Shown piece after piece: positions 53,349 to 64,000 of a DNA stretch of 64,000 nt (its first letter is position 1; every line of letters starts with the position of its first letter). The DNA lies in NCBI GenBank assembly GCA_022813625.1, contig JAKLMB010000001.1:1116001-1180000 (forward strand), in the 5' to 3' direction. Both the position numbers and the translations under genes were made by a program. Source of the stretch: Aaosphaeria pasadenensis. Taxonomy: Eukaryota > Ascomycota > Dothideomycetes > Pleosporales. The notes beneath the pieces were generated by a model. The model saw only the letters and a program-made list of their open reading frames with translations. It was not told the origin of the DNA and made no database searches.

Positions 53349-55178
53349 ATGCCGAAACGCAAGCTCAATGAGAAGGATGTTCCTGAGGCCACCGAGCCAT
53401 CGTCTCCCCCACCTGAGGTCTCGTTCTCTTCGTTCGGATTAGAACCACGCCTGTTGCGAGGCATTCGCGACCAGAAATGGGGATCCCCAACCACAGTAAG
53501 GCTTCAAGAATTCTGCTCGAGTAAACGAATCATGCTGACAGTTTCTAGGTTCAAGCACAGGTCATACCAGTCGGCATCGAGGGCCGCGACGTTCTCCTAC
53601 GATCCGGAACCGGTACAGGCAAGACCGCTGCATACTTGCTCCCCATTCTCCACAAGACGATCCAGCGCAAGGAGCGCGCAGTTACGTCGCTCATCCTCGT
53701 GCCCACGACAGAACTTGCGACGCAAGTCACGAAGCTTTCGCAGTCCATATCGGCCCATTGCGGCCAGGAAATCCGGATAGCAAACATCACAGGAAAGGGT
53801 TCAGATGTGGTACAACGCGCGAAGCTTGCAGACCAGCCGGACATCGTCATTGCTACGCCCGCCAGAGCTGCCGAGAATCTCAACAATGGCGCACTAAGTC
53901 TGCAAAATCTGGAGCATCTGGTCATCGATGAGGCGGATCTCGTTATGGGCTATGGTTTTGAGAACGACCTCAGGCACCTCAAGAACAGCATACCGACCTC
54001 GACCCAGATCTTTCTCGCAAGTGCTACATTGGACACTGACATCGACACTCTCACGGGTCTCTTCTGCCAGGATCCCGTCATCGTGAAGCTCGATGATCTA
54101 GAGAAAGAGTCGAATTTGGTGAAGCAATATGTGCTGAAGTGTACAGAGCAGGACAAATTCCTGCTCCTCTACGCGTTCTACATGTTGAAGCTGATCAAGG
54201 GCAAGAGCATCATTTTCTGCGGCGACGTCGATCGCTCATACAGGCTGAAGCTATTCCTCGAACAATTTGGCATTAAAAGTTGCGTCCTGAATGCCGAACT
54301 ACCCGTCGCATCGCGGATCCACATCGTCGAGGAATTCAACAAGAACGTCTACGAGATCCTAATCGCATCGGACGAGTCCGAGATCGCGGGCAAGAGCGAC
54401 AGCGACTCCAAGCCACCCAAGAAGAAGTCAAAGACGGACAAGGACTCCGGCGTGAGCCGCGGCATCGACTTCCGAAACGTAGCCTGCGTCTTCAACTTCG
54501 ACTTCCCCACGACCTACAAGAGCTACTTCCACCGCATCGGACGGACGGCGCGAGCCGGAAAGAGTGGAACCGCCATCTCCCTCATCATTCCCAAGGACGA
54601 GTTCCGCAAGCACAAATCGACCTCGTTCCCGACCGCAGAGCATGACGAAGAGGTGCTGAAGCAGGTCGAGAAGCACCAGAAGGAGGGCCAAGCAATTGAG
54701 AACTACTCGTTCGATATGACGCGCTTGGAGAGCTTCCGGTACCGATTCGCCGACGCGTTGAGGCATGTCACCAAGATCGCCGTCCGCGAAGCCCGCCTCA
54801 AGGAGCTGAGGAGCGAACTTCTCAAGAGTGAGAAGCTCTCACGATACGTAAGTCCCTTCATTTCCCCCTTTTCCTCCCTCCCATCACCCAACAACTAACC
54901 AACCCCTGCAGTTCGAAGAGAACCCCGAGGCCAAACAGCACATCCGCCACGGCGAGAACCTCAACCACCCGGCCAGAATCCAACCCCACCTCAAGCACGT
55001 TCCCGATTACCTCCTCCCCGGCGGCAAGCAGCCCGGCGAGATCCCCTTCGTGGGACTTGAGAAGCCGAAGTTCAATCGAAGCAGGATCGTCAAGAGGAAG
55101 GGACGCCCCGTGCGGATGAAGAATGGCAAGATCGATCCGCTGAAGACGTTCAACAGGAAGGGCAAGGGGAAAAAATAA
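53349..55178 (+). CDS. DBP9: ATP-dependent DEAD-box RNA helicase Dbp9
   Basis: Nucleolar helicase needed for large ribosomal subunit assembly in yeast. 570 residues from exons 53349-53495, 53549-54847 and 54912-55178. Visible motifs are the Q-motif (FGLEPRLLRGI...PTTVQAQ), Walker A GTGTGKT, PTTELATQ (Ia), TPARAAE (Ib), VIDEAD (II), SAT (III), SIIFCGD (IV), RGIDF (V) and HRIGRTARAGKSG (VI). The acidic/Lys insert between SDESEIAG and SRGIDF is characteristic of Dbp9 and separates it from other DEAD-box groups. The basic C-terminus (KRKGRPVRMKNGKID, RKGKGKK) is typical of nucleolar proteins. The second intron (64 nt) is pyrimidine-rich. The gene converges on the myosin gene. Confidence 0.93.
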
Positions 55179-55763
55179 GAGAGGTATTTGATTAAGCATT
55201 GGACGATTTAAAACAAAAATGGGGATAATGGAAAAGGAGGGCAAAAAGCATGATATGATACATATTCTATAGTTATACCCTAGAATACGGTGGCAATAAC
55301 GGCGCTATATGTCAAGTAAAAGACAAAGAGGGGATCTAGGAGGAAATACATACGTTCAATTATGCCCAAAATCTCTGATGTGAAACAAACAGCTATAACC
55401 CAATGCACTCATCCACGACAATGTCTATTGCGACGTGAAATTGAATCGGTACCAGTTCTTCATCGATCGAGCGGTAGGACAGACATCACTCGGCCCAATA
55501 GCATTATGTTGATAGCACATGTGACAGACTGTGAAAGGAGTAAAGCATGTTTCCAATTAAGCGTATATCGTTATTCCCTCCCCTCCGAAGACAAGAAGCT
55601 GAAGACCAGCTATATAAAAACACCATCCTCCCAGAAATGCCCGCCCCAAGTCGAGTGCAGCACACAAACGCTAATAAGCAGAAACCCATCAACTGCGAAG
55701 CCGAAGTCCCCTTGCTAATGCAGTTATACCTGTACATCAATGAAGAAAGAGAAACCAAAGAAA
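55179..55763. other. Intergenic between convergent DBP9 and myosin genes
   Basis: 585 bp of 3' flanks, with frames of about 110 codons on both strands that show no motif. Nothing else was recognised. Confidence 0.5.
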
Positions 55764-56045
55764 TCACACAAACGCCCTGGACCTGATGACGACTTTAATG
55801 GTTTTCTTTCGTCGCAACGGTCCTTGGCTCCCAACGCCTTCTGTTCCTTTTCCCTGGCTTATAGTATCGTCCAGGGAATCGCTGATTCGAGACTCGTCAT
55901 CATCCACAAGAGTCTCTTCGTCAGCTTCGATGACAGCCACATCGACAATGTCATCGCATGCCAGATCCTCATCCTCTTCGATAGTTGGATTTAAGATCTG
56001 GGACCGCTTCCACGTCCCCGCCCCGGAAGCGATCCCATCAACTAC
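55764..56045 (-). other. Open acidic frame downstream of the myosin stop, probable myosin tail exon
   Basis: Directly after the myosin stop, a different minus-strand frame is open from before 56045 to the TGA at 55764-55766. It encodes about 93 residues with strong coding character and no start codon of its own: VVDGIASGAGTWKRSQILN, then an Asp/Glu-rich stretch (EEDEDLACDDIVDVAVIEAD) and a basic end (PLRRKKTIKVVIRSRAFV). It would join the myosin frame if the T6 run (plus-strand A6, 56046-56051) had one more base, giving KGFF instead of KGFL-stop. A spliced connection (for example GTCAGC in the last exon to CCCAG before ATCTTAAAT) would also keep phase but discards conserved-looking residues. 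Confidence 0.55.
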
Positions 56046-59000
56046 AAAAAACCCTTCGTCGCGGAAGATCGTCGAAAGGTGCCACGGAGGCTGCTGACTT
56101 TTCCCTTCTCGCTTGCGGCAACTTCGCCCATCTCGCCCATGAGCAGGCCAATGGATGAGCCACGTCTGCTTCGGATTTCTCCTGCGTCGCTCCCAGCGCC
56201 AGGAACACCGAGAATGCTTCGGCGCTCGTTACGGAGGCCCTTCCAGTTGTCGAGTTCACGCTCGAGTCTAAGGCTCTTCTCTCGCTCTTCTCGTAGCTCT
56301 CGTTCGGCGCGCTTGGCAGTGAGCTGAGCGGCAGAATCGGAAGATTGGAGCTCATCGATGGTACTCAAAAGGTTTGAAATCTTGTCGCGGGCCTTGTTAA
56401 GGTCCTCTGTCGCGGCTTTGTTCTGCTTGTCGCGGCGCTCGATCTGGTTCTGGAGGTCCTTAACCGTTCGGTCAACATTTCGAACAGCCCGGGATTCTGT
56501 CAGACGAGTCGATTCAGATGTCTCGAGGGCTTTCTCAAGCTAGACGGATGTTAGTACATTGCTCAAAGAAAGAGCATTTCCAGTGGATTGACTTACCTCC
56601 TGAATTCGACCGTGTAAGAATCTAACATCTTTGCCAGCAGATCCGCTGTAGCCCTTCGTCTCGAGATCCACGAGTCTCAATTGAAGATCCTTCAGAGCCT
56701 TCTCCACAGCAGCCTTATCCTTGTGCAACTGTACATTCGATTCCCTCTCGGCGACAATATCCTTCTGAAGTTCCTGCGCTAACGCGTCTGCACGTCTCAT
56801 CTTACCTACAGCAGCTGCTGCAATATCTTCTTGCTGGGCAAGGCCAGATTTGAGTTCAAGAAGTTCACGATCATAGGTCGCCGCGTTGCGCAAAGCAGGA
56901 GACTCGGATTGTGCGAGATCTTCAAGCTTAGAAGCAGCCTCTTGGAGTCGAGACTCCAATCGCCTCTTCTCCTCAATCACCGAGTCGCGTTCAGCGGTGA
57001 CATCATCGACGTTTGTCCGCAGAGTTCGAACCTGTGACAGGAGACTGACGATCTTTGACTGAGCTTCGTTATGGGCATTTGCCGCTTCGTCACGGGAGCT
57101 CGAAATGTCCTGCAGTGTCATCTCGAGACGGCTCTTCTCCTTCGCCCATGTTGACGAGTTTAGCACTTCATCATCCCACTTGTTGCGCAACTCTTCGATC
57201 TCCTCCCTGAGTCGACCGTTCTCTTCGCGGACGTAAATCACATTTTCGCGTTCCACGTCAAGCTCATGCGTCAGAGACATCAGCTCAGACTGGTATTTCT
57301 TTCTTGTCTGTTCGATCGAGGTTTCGGTATCTTCAATATCGTGGGCACGCTGGCTGCGATAATCCTCCAATTCATTCTGGAGGCGCTTCTTGGCTTGAAG
57401 TGCAGTTTCGAGATCGGTAGACAGATCCTCGATCCGCTCTTCGAATTGTTGGGTCTGCCTTTGCAAATCCTCAACCATGCCGTCCATTTGTTTGCGTTCG
57501 GACATGATGGTAGCGCATGTCTCTTCCGCTTCGCGAGCCTGTGTCTTCGCGAATTGCTCAGCCCTAGAGGCTTTCAGAACCGCGATCTCAGCCTGCTCTA
57601 ACCTCTCAAAATACTCGTCTGCACGACTCTTGTAGAGTGTTAAACTTGACGTAACGTCCACAAGCTTGGATGTTTCCGAATCGAGTCGAATTTGGAGATC
57701 CGCAAACTCTTGAAGGAGTTGATTGTGATTTTCCTCCTCTTCTTCACGTTCAGCCTCCGCATCCTCAAGGGCGACCTGTGCATCTCGCAACTGAACCTCC
57801 AGCTCGACGCGGACCTGCTTGATCTCATCAAAAGCAGTCTTCGCATCCGCAAGCTCATTCACTACAGTGTTATGAGCATTAACCAAAGATTTTCTTGACT
57901 GCTCCTGGGAGTTGATAAGATCGAAGAGTTCCTCGTGAGATTTGGTTTGGACCTCCTTATAAGAAAGCTCGCCAGAGCGTAGGCTATGCTCAAGAGAGGA
58001 TACCTTCTTTGCTGAATCATCTAGCATGTCATGGAGACGGAAGTTTTCTCTCTCAAGCTTCTGCACCCGGCGGACAGAGGGGCTCTCGTCTTGCCAACCG
58101 TTTCTTGTGGGAGATCGATCAAGCTGGCCTTGAAGATGGCGGTTACGCATCTCCGACATCTGAAGCTGATTTTGGACAAGCTCGAGCTCTGACGCGAGGT
58201 CCATTCTGTTGTTGTAAGTGACGGTATCAACAGTTCGGTCCGACCGGGCAGAATCGTTGGTAGCATTGCTAATGTGTCTTTGGTTGGTAGGAGTGTTAGT
58301 CCTTGAAAACGGCTTTCTGTTGTCGCTGTTGGTCCTGAAGTGTGTTGGAGAGCGGCGACCATTGGCTTGGTTGACCTGGCTACTGTTCATTTCTTCTAGC
58401 AATGCACGCTTCGAATTGGCATGACGAGCATCCATCTCATTGAGCTCGTCCTCGTGTCTATCCCTCAATTCGTCCAATTGAGCCTCAGCACGCGAGAATC
58501 GCTCTGTCGCTACTCGCAAGGCCTGGTTAACTGCCTCCAACCGTTCAGCCATATCAACAGTGCGGGCAATGTCTGGCTTGGCGGCGTCATATGTGATGGA
58601 AACATTGCCTGACTCCGGATCGAAGACCTTGCGCAAGAGAAGTAATTGATTGCGGCACTCTTCCAATTCTCGGTTGCTGTTGTCCAATGCTGTTTGGACA
58701 GTACGTGTATTGGCCTGAGCTTGTGTCTTAAGCTGACGTTCGGTTTCGAGCTTACGATTAGCCTCAGCGAGCTGAAGATTCACGGTTGACGATGTCTTTT
58801 CAGCGTTGCGACTTGTCTTGTGTTCACGGTTGATCTCATGCGTGAGATCCTCGAGACTGAGAGATAGCTTCTCCTTTTGCTTCTCGAGTGAAGCAACTGT
58901 AAGTTGTGCATCTTCCAGTTGACGAGAAAGGTGCTTGTTGTCCTCTTCAACCTTAGACTTTTCAGTAGTCAATTGAGCAATGCGAGATCGTTGGGTGTCG

Positions 59001-62000
59001 CCAGCACGCGAGTTGGATCGAGCGATGTCCAAATTCTTTTGCTGGAGCTTGTTCAACAAGGCACGGTTATCATTTTCTGATGCTGTCAGACGGCCTTTGA
59101 TGGTAACCAACTCACGCTCCAATCGCTCCTTCTGCTGATCATTGCGGAGCTTGAAGGAATCGGAGTCTGCCAACATCTGAGTCAAACTTTGCACCTGTTC
59201 GGCCATTTCGTTTCGTTCGGCCTCCAGTTGATCGAGTTGCTTGTCCTTCTCGTCCAACTTCTGGCGCTGTGCCGCCTCTCGCTCCACGGCTAGGCGTGCT
59301 TGTGTCTGTTCGGCGGCGGCATCCGCATCTAGCTTCTCCTCTTGCAGTGTTAAGAACTTCTCCCGCAAGCTGCGGAGTTCGGCCTGGTAGTCTTTTCGCT
59401 CCTTCTCGGCCGCAGCGCGGGATTCTGTAGCTCGGCGCAAAACATCTTGTTGGGCGTACATCTCCTTCTCGATGGTGATCTTGGATTCATTCAGGGCGTC
59501 AAAGTCACGCTTCAGATTGTCGTACTTGTGCTCGCCGAGAAGTTCTACATCATCGCGAGACTGTCTCTCGCGGCTCAACTCTCTCTGTACTTCGAACAGC
59601 TCGTTCTTCAAGTCTTCGATCTGTTTTTCGAGTAGCTTTCGGCCTTCGCCGATCTTTGCGTCTTCAGAAATCTTCTCTTCCAACAATTGTTTGGCTTCGG
59701 CAGCCTCCCGTTCCAGCTGCTGTTTCTGAGACTGCATTGCATCCCGTTCGGCTTTGGCATCTCGAAGGCGGCCCTGCAAATCATCATGTTTAGATGCTAA
59801 TGTCTTCTTCTCATCGTCGAAGATACGTCGGTCTGATTCGTAATTCTTCAGGTCGGTTCTGAGAATGGCAATTTCGCTCTCTTTTCGTCGAATCAAGTCC
59901 TCGTAACTGGTCGACGTTGAGGAGAGGTCGGCAATCTGTTGCCTCACTTGGCGGTTTTCATCTAGCAGTTCCTTGATCTGACGCTTCGTAGATTGTAATT
60001 CTCGGTCGGACGCTGCGAGTTTGATGTCGAGATCCTGGTCGGTTTTCAGCAGTTTCGCTTCCAGGTCCTGGAGTTTCCGTTCTTTCAGGCTGAGATGGCT
60101 CTTCAACATCTTCACTTCCTGACCCAGGGACTCCTCGACTTGGCTGCGCTCAGACTTTGCATGTTCAAGGTCCTGAAGCTGCTGGTCCAGATCAGAAAGC
60201 TGGTTCTCGAGATCCTGTTTCTCGCCTTCCAGCTTTCCGATGATTTGCCCAGCCTGCTCGAGCTCGTTACGCCAAAGCTCTGCCTGGTCTTCAGCTTGTT
60301 TCTTCGCCTCCATCAAAACATCTAGCTGATCTTCCAATTTGTCTTGATCGTCCAGGGCGCCAGCAAGCTTTTCCGAAAGTTCTGCCTCGCGAATCTGCAA
60401 TCGCTTGAAGATTTCTTCTTTGTCGAGCGCAAGAGCGCGCTCACTCTCAAGAGTTTTCTGGATGCGCTGGATATCCATCTCGGCTCTCCTTCGATCGTCC
60501 TCAACTCGTTGCCTATCAGCTGCTTCCTCCTGCATCTTTTCCTCGAGCTTTTGAATCATTTCGTCGCGCTTCTTTACCTCAGCTGCTTGGCGTGTCGCAC
60601 CCAGCATGGGGCGCATACGTGCGAAGAGTCTCCACCATGGATTTGATTGAAGATCCAAGTAAACTTGGAAATTATGTTGGATAATCCTTGTTGCTTCAGC
60701 GCGATACAGGCGTTTATGTGCGATACGTCGTTGGATGAAACCTCGAGCAGCAGACTGGAAGCGAGAAATGATGTCACGAATAAGAGCATCGCGCTGCTCT
60801 TCCAGCTCAGCAAGCACGCCAGCTCGAAAGAAGACCTTCGTAAGACCAACTCGATACAATGCTTTGTCGAGATTCAGCTTTTCCAAAATCTTCTTCGCAG
60901 CTACTTGCCCTTCGAGGTACCCCTTAGGTAGATCGTTGCAAAGTACTTCATAACGCTGGCGGAATTCTACAAAAGGCAAACGATTGGGAAAGCCGGTACG
61001 TGCGATACGGATACCTTCGAGGACACCATTACATCGAAGTTGATCGAGGACAAGCGGGGCACTGAACTGCTTTGGTCGCTTTTTATGATTCGGGAGGATG
61101 CAGCGAACAAAGTGAGGGTGTGTGGAGTGCAGCTGTGTCATGAGGGTAGACAGTTCCTCCTTGTGACGCTGTGCGACTGTACGGAATAGACCCTTCTTCA
61201 CACGGTTCCGGGCACCGCCAGCCTCGTCGTCCGGGTCGGCACAGTCTGCGAACAAGTTGGCGATATGCTTATCTGTGGATGCTGCGAGAAGCCTTGTGAC
61301 ATTGTCATTGAGGGGGTCCTTGTTCTTCTCCAGCCAACCTTCAGTCGAGTATTCCACTTCGGCGGCATAGTGGGTGAGCATGAAACCTTGAGTTAACAGA
61401 GAGCGTTTGTACTTGCTGCTCTTCCGATCCCAAAGAGAGTGGAGCTTTTCGGTAAAGCTCTTATCGGTGGCCTTTGGCATAACGGAGTCTTCATCCAAAC
61501 AGGAGAATATACCTATTGGGTTTGGAAGCTCTATCAAATCAATGGTGGGCTGTAGGTCGCGACCAAAGTCGATGAACTTCCATTCGATTTGCTCTCGGGC
61601 ATATTCTTCTTGCTCCAAGACAAACATGTGATGATTGAAGAACTGCTGGAGCTTCTCGTTGGTATAGTTGATGCAAAGCTGCTCGAAGCTGTTGTCTTCG
61701 AAGATTTCGAAACCGGCGATATCCAGAACACCAATGAAGTGGGAGTCATCGGCACCAGCTCCAGAACGGTCGAGCTGGCGATTGATGCGGTCGACAAGGT
61801 CACCAAATCCGCGATGATAGATACCCTTGGCTAAAGCATCGATCGCCAAGCTCACTTGCTCTGGCGTCTGAACTTTATCGACCCATTCTCTACCTGCCTT
61901 TACGCGAGGATGAAGTAGGGCTTTGACGAAATCATCTGCTTGGATTCCCAGGAGCTTGGAGACCTTCCGGGCCTGAGAGATTGCCTCCGGTTCCAGTGCT

Positions 62001-63469
62001 GCTTGGTCCGCTCGTCGGCTTTCTCGTATAACCTTGATATTACCAAGGAGAAGAACTGCTGCTACTGTTCTTATGATAGCAGCTTGGTCTTTGTCTGAGA
62101 AACCCATGACATGGAAAGCTTCGATCAAGAGATTCCATTCATCGCGATCGGAAACACCAGCAATGGTGTCATTTCCGTGCTTGGTGTATTCGAAATCTTC
62201 CACCTCACTATCATTCAAGAGCAGCTCCTGCCTTGTCTTCTGATCAGCGCCCCGAAGAAGCTGGTAGAACACGTGATAGTTTCGTTCATTGGAGTTCAGC
62301 CTCACGACTCGCGATTTCTCGAGTAGATACCAGTCAATATATGCTCCAGCAATCTGACCGGTGCGGGTGAACTCGATTCTGATGAACTTTCCAAACCGGG
62401 ACGAGTTGTTATTGCGAACCGTTTGGGCGTTGCCGAAGGCTTCGAGGATGGGATTTGCACGTAAGATCTGCTCCGAGAGGTTGGAGAACTGTTTACCGCC
62501 TGACTTGGCCCGGGGGTCGTCAGTCGTAGCCACAGCTGCGAGATACTGAATAACCTTCTTCGTGTTCTCCGTTTTGCCGGCACCGGATTCTCCCCTAATT
62601 AGATTTTCAGCCAAGTTCTTCATCCTCACGTACATGTACTTACGTCACTAAGATACTCTGATTCTCACCCTCGTCCACGAGATTTCGGAACGCTCCGTCA
62701 GCCATGGCAAAGATGTGAGGTTTAGTTTCTTCCCGGCTTCGGCCACGATACATGTTGATGTATTCTCGAGAGTAGATAGGGAGAGGGCAGTAAGGATTTA
62801 CTGTTACCAAGAAAAGCCCGGAGTAAGTCTGCATAGCATTTAGTAGTGGTTATAGAAACGGCCTGGATCAAAACATACATATATCAAATCAGCTTGGTAA
62901 CGCATCTGGAGATTGTGGATGACGGAGGGTTCGTTAAGATGTGTGAGCTCCGCCATGTCATCTGCTTTGTCGAACTTGGCTGGATTGACCTTGTCGACAG
63001 ATTCCGCATCAACCTCGTGTTGCTCGCCATTGTCACACTGGACCTTGAGCTTTCCCCCAGGCAACTCCTCGACGACCCAACCGCGGACGAAGGCTGTCTT
63101 GGGATCTCGGAGCCAAACAAACCTTTTGCCAGAGAAGTCATTTTCTCCTTCAATGCCACGCACCTCCGGCAAGTCTTCGGTGCCGTCGGCGATGAATTGG
63201 GGTGCAAAGGTGCCGCCTGGGGTTCCATTCCGTGTAGAACCGGCCCGCAGCCGTAGAGAACCACTTCGAGCTAGAGGATCGGATGGTAATTGTGAGAGAG
63301 ATTGGTTACGAGCATGGCCCATGTTATTACGCGACTCGGCCAGCGGCGACGATATCAGGGCGGACTTGGGTCGGGGAGAGGTAGGGTTTGGGCCTGGCGA
63401 CGGCGAGGCAGAGTTTCGAGCGAAGGGGCTATTCCGCCATCGAGGGCCATTTTGCGCTGGAGCGCTCAT
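56042..63469 (-). CDS. Conventional (class II) myosin heavy chain
   Basis: Actin motor for cytokinesis and septation, 2,423 residues as read. Exons are 63469-62879, 62828-62644, 62594-56597 and 56539-56042. In order: a Ser/Pro-rich N-terminus of about 100 residues; SH3-like fold (KRFVWLRDPKTAFVRGWVVE); motor domain with P-loop GESGAGKTEN, switch I NNNSSRFGKF, switch II DIAGFEIFEDNSFEQL and converter-side QLRCNGVLEGIRIAR; an IQ-type light-chain helix (FQSAARGFIQRRIAHKRLYR); then about 1,500 residues of heptad coiled coil, the tail that builds filaments. A Ser/Arg-rich break (RRSPTHFRTNSDNR and neighbours, about 58200-58380) interrupts the coil and may be a phosphoregulated hinge. The size agrees with filamentous-fungal myosin II (MyoB-like). 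The 3' end is uncertain: see the acidic frame at 55764-56045. Confidence 0.93.
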
Positions 63470-64000
63470 TGTGATGGTTGTGTATTGTCTTGGTGAGTAC
63501 AGCAGGTGCGTTCGAGGTTACCAAATTGCAGCATGTGCGGAGCGCATAATCGATGGTCCGGAATGAGGGAGGTAGGGATTGTAAGGAGCCAACCTGCAGT
63601 AGCAGAGCCAAACGAAAGAAGTTATTGTGGGATTACAAGTAAGTATGTATGTACAATGTCGCGACGACAAAAGCGTGCGTAATGGTCAAGCGGATGTTGT
63701 GTAATGGAGGAGTGGAGGAGGAATAGAGGGGAGGGGGGGTGGTGGTTTGTCGCCGTGGTAAGAAGACTTGGACGGGGATGGATGTGATGATGATACAAAG
63801 TAAACAAACTGTCGCCAGCACAGACCGCACACCTAGCAACGAGCAACGAGCAACAACGCCTTGATGTGAGCTGATTGGTTGGCTTCGCGTAGATGGTTCT
63901 TTACTCGCTGACTAACCAGTTGCTTAGTCACCCGCAAACACACCAAACACAAGGTTCTGGCAGCTCCACCAATGATCGATGATCCACGTCTTGGCATTTG
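63470..64000. promoter_or_regulatory. Upstream region of the myosin gene
   Basis: 531 bp with a G-rich run (GGGGAGGGGGGG) near 63729-63740 and CT/GA-rich patches, as is common in housekeeping fungal promoters lacking a TATA box. No other gene was recognised before the window ends. Confidence 0.4.

Overview
The window looks like nuclear DNA of a filamentous ascomycete (Pezizomycotina). Genes are split by short GT-AG introns (roughly 46-110 nt), many with a CTAAC/CTAAT-type branch site near the 3' end. They include a Zn2Cys6 regulator with a fungal transcription-factor region, GH43 and GH64 enzymes, fungal-type MFS carriers, the nucleolar helicase Dbp9 and a conventional myosin II. I see no bacterial operons, CRISPR array, transposon or convincing tRNA. 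The class cannot be fixed by eye.

Layout. 1-2.6 kb: no gene seen. 2.65-6.4 kb: an MFS sugar porter followed on the same strand by an intracellular GH43 xylosidase/arabinofuranosidase, a plausible uptake-and-hydrolysis pair. 8.7-11.6 kb: a DHA1-type MFS exporter facing an unknown conserved-looking protein. 14.2-15.8 kb: a secreted cell-surface protein with ten EYE(T/V)YP repeats. 16.7-19.2 kb: a Stealth-family phosphotransferase-like type II membrane protein with an EF-hand. 21.2-22.4 kb: a zinc alcohol dehydrogenase of the Adh1 type. 23.5-25.5 kb: two tandem unknown genes, the upstream one broken by a stop codon. 27.1-28.4 kb: a GH64 beta-1,3-glucanase without a signal peptide.

29-42.5 kb holds the most unusual feature: a duplicated, divergently oriented two-gene module. 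Each copy has a DUF6590-like gene on the minus strand and, head to head with it, a gene for a large coiled-coil/disordered protein on the plus strand. The two DUF6590-like genes share three intron positions and phases, and the two coiled-coil proteins share a core and a C-terminal block. About 4.2 kb without a recognisable gene separates the copies. The flanks hold minisatellites and G-rich/C-rich tracts.

46.6-52.8 kb: a frameshifted small cysteine-rich gene, then a compact cluster of a Dal5-type MFS permease, a cytosolic arylsulfatase and a Zn2Cys6 regulator. This reads as a sulfate-ester uptake and utilisation unit. 53.3-63.5 kb: housekeeping DNA with DBP9 converging on a long myosin II gene (about 2,420 residues). 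A further acidic open frame lies immediately downstream of the myosin stop and appears to be its hidden tail.

Intron boundaries were assigned by hand from splice signals, reading phase and protein continuity. Family names come from recognised motifs, not from a database search.
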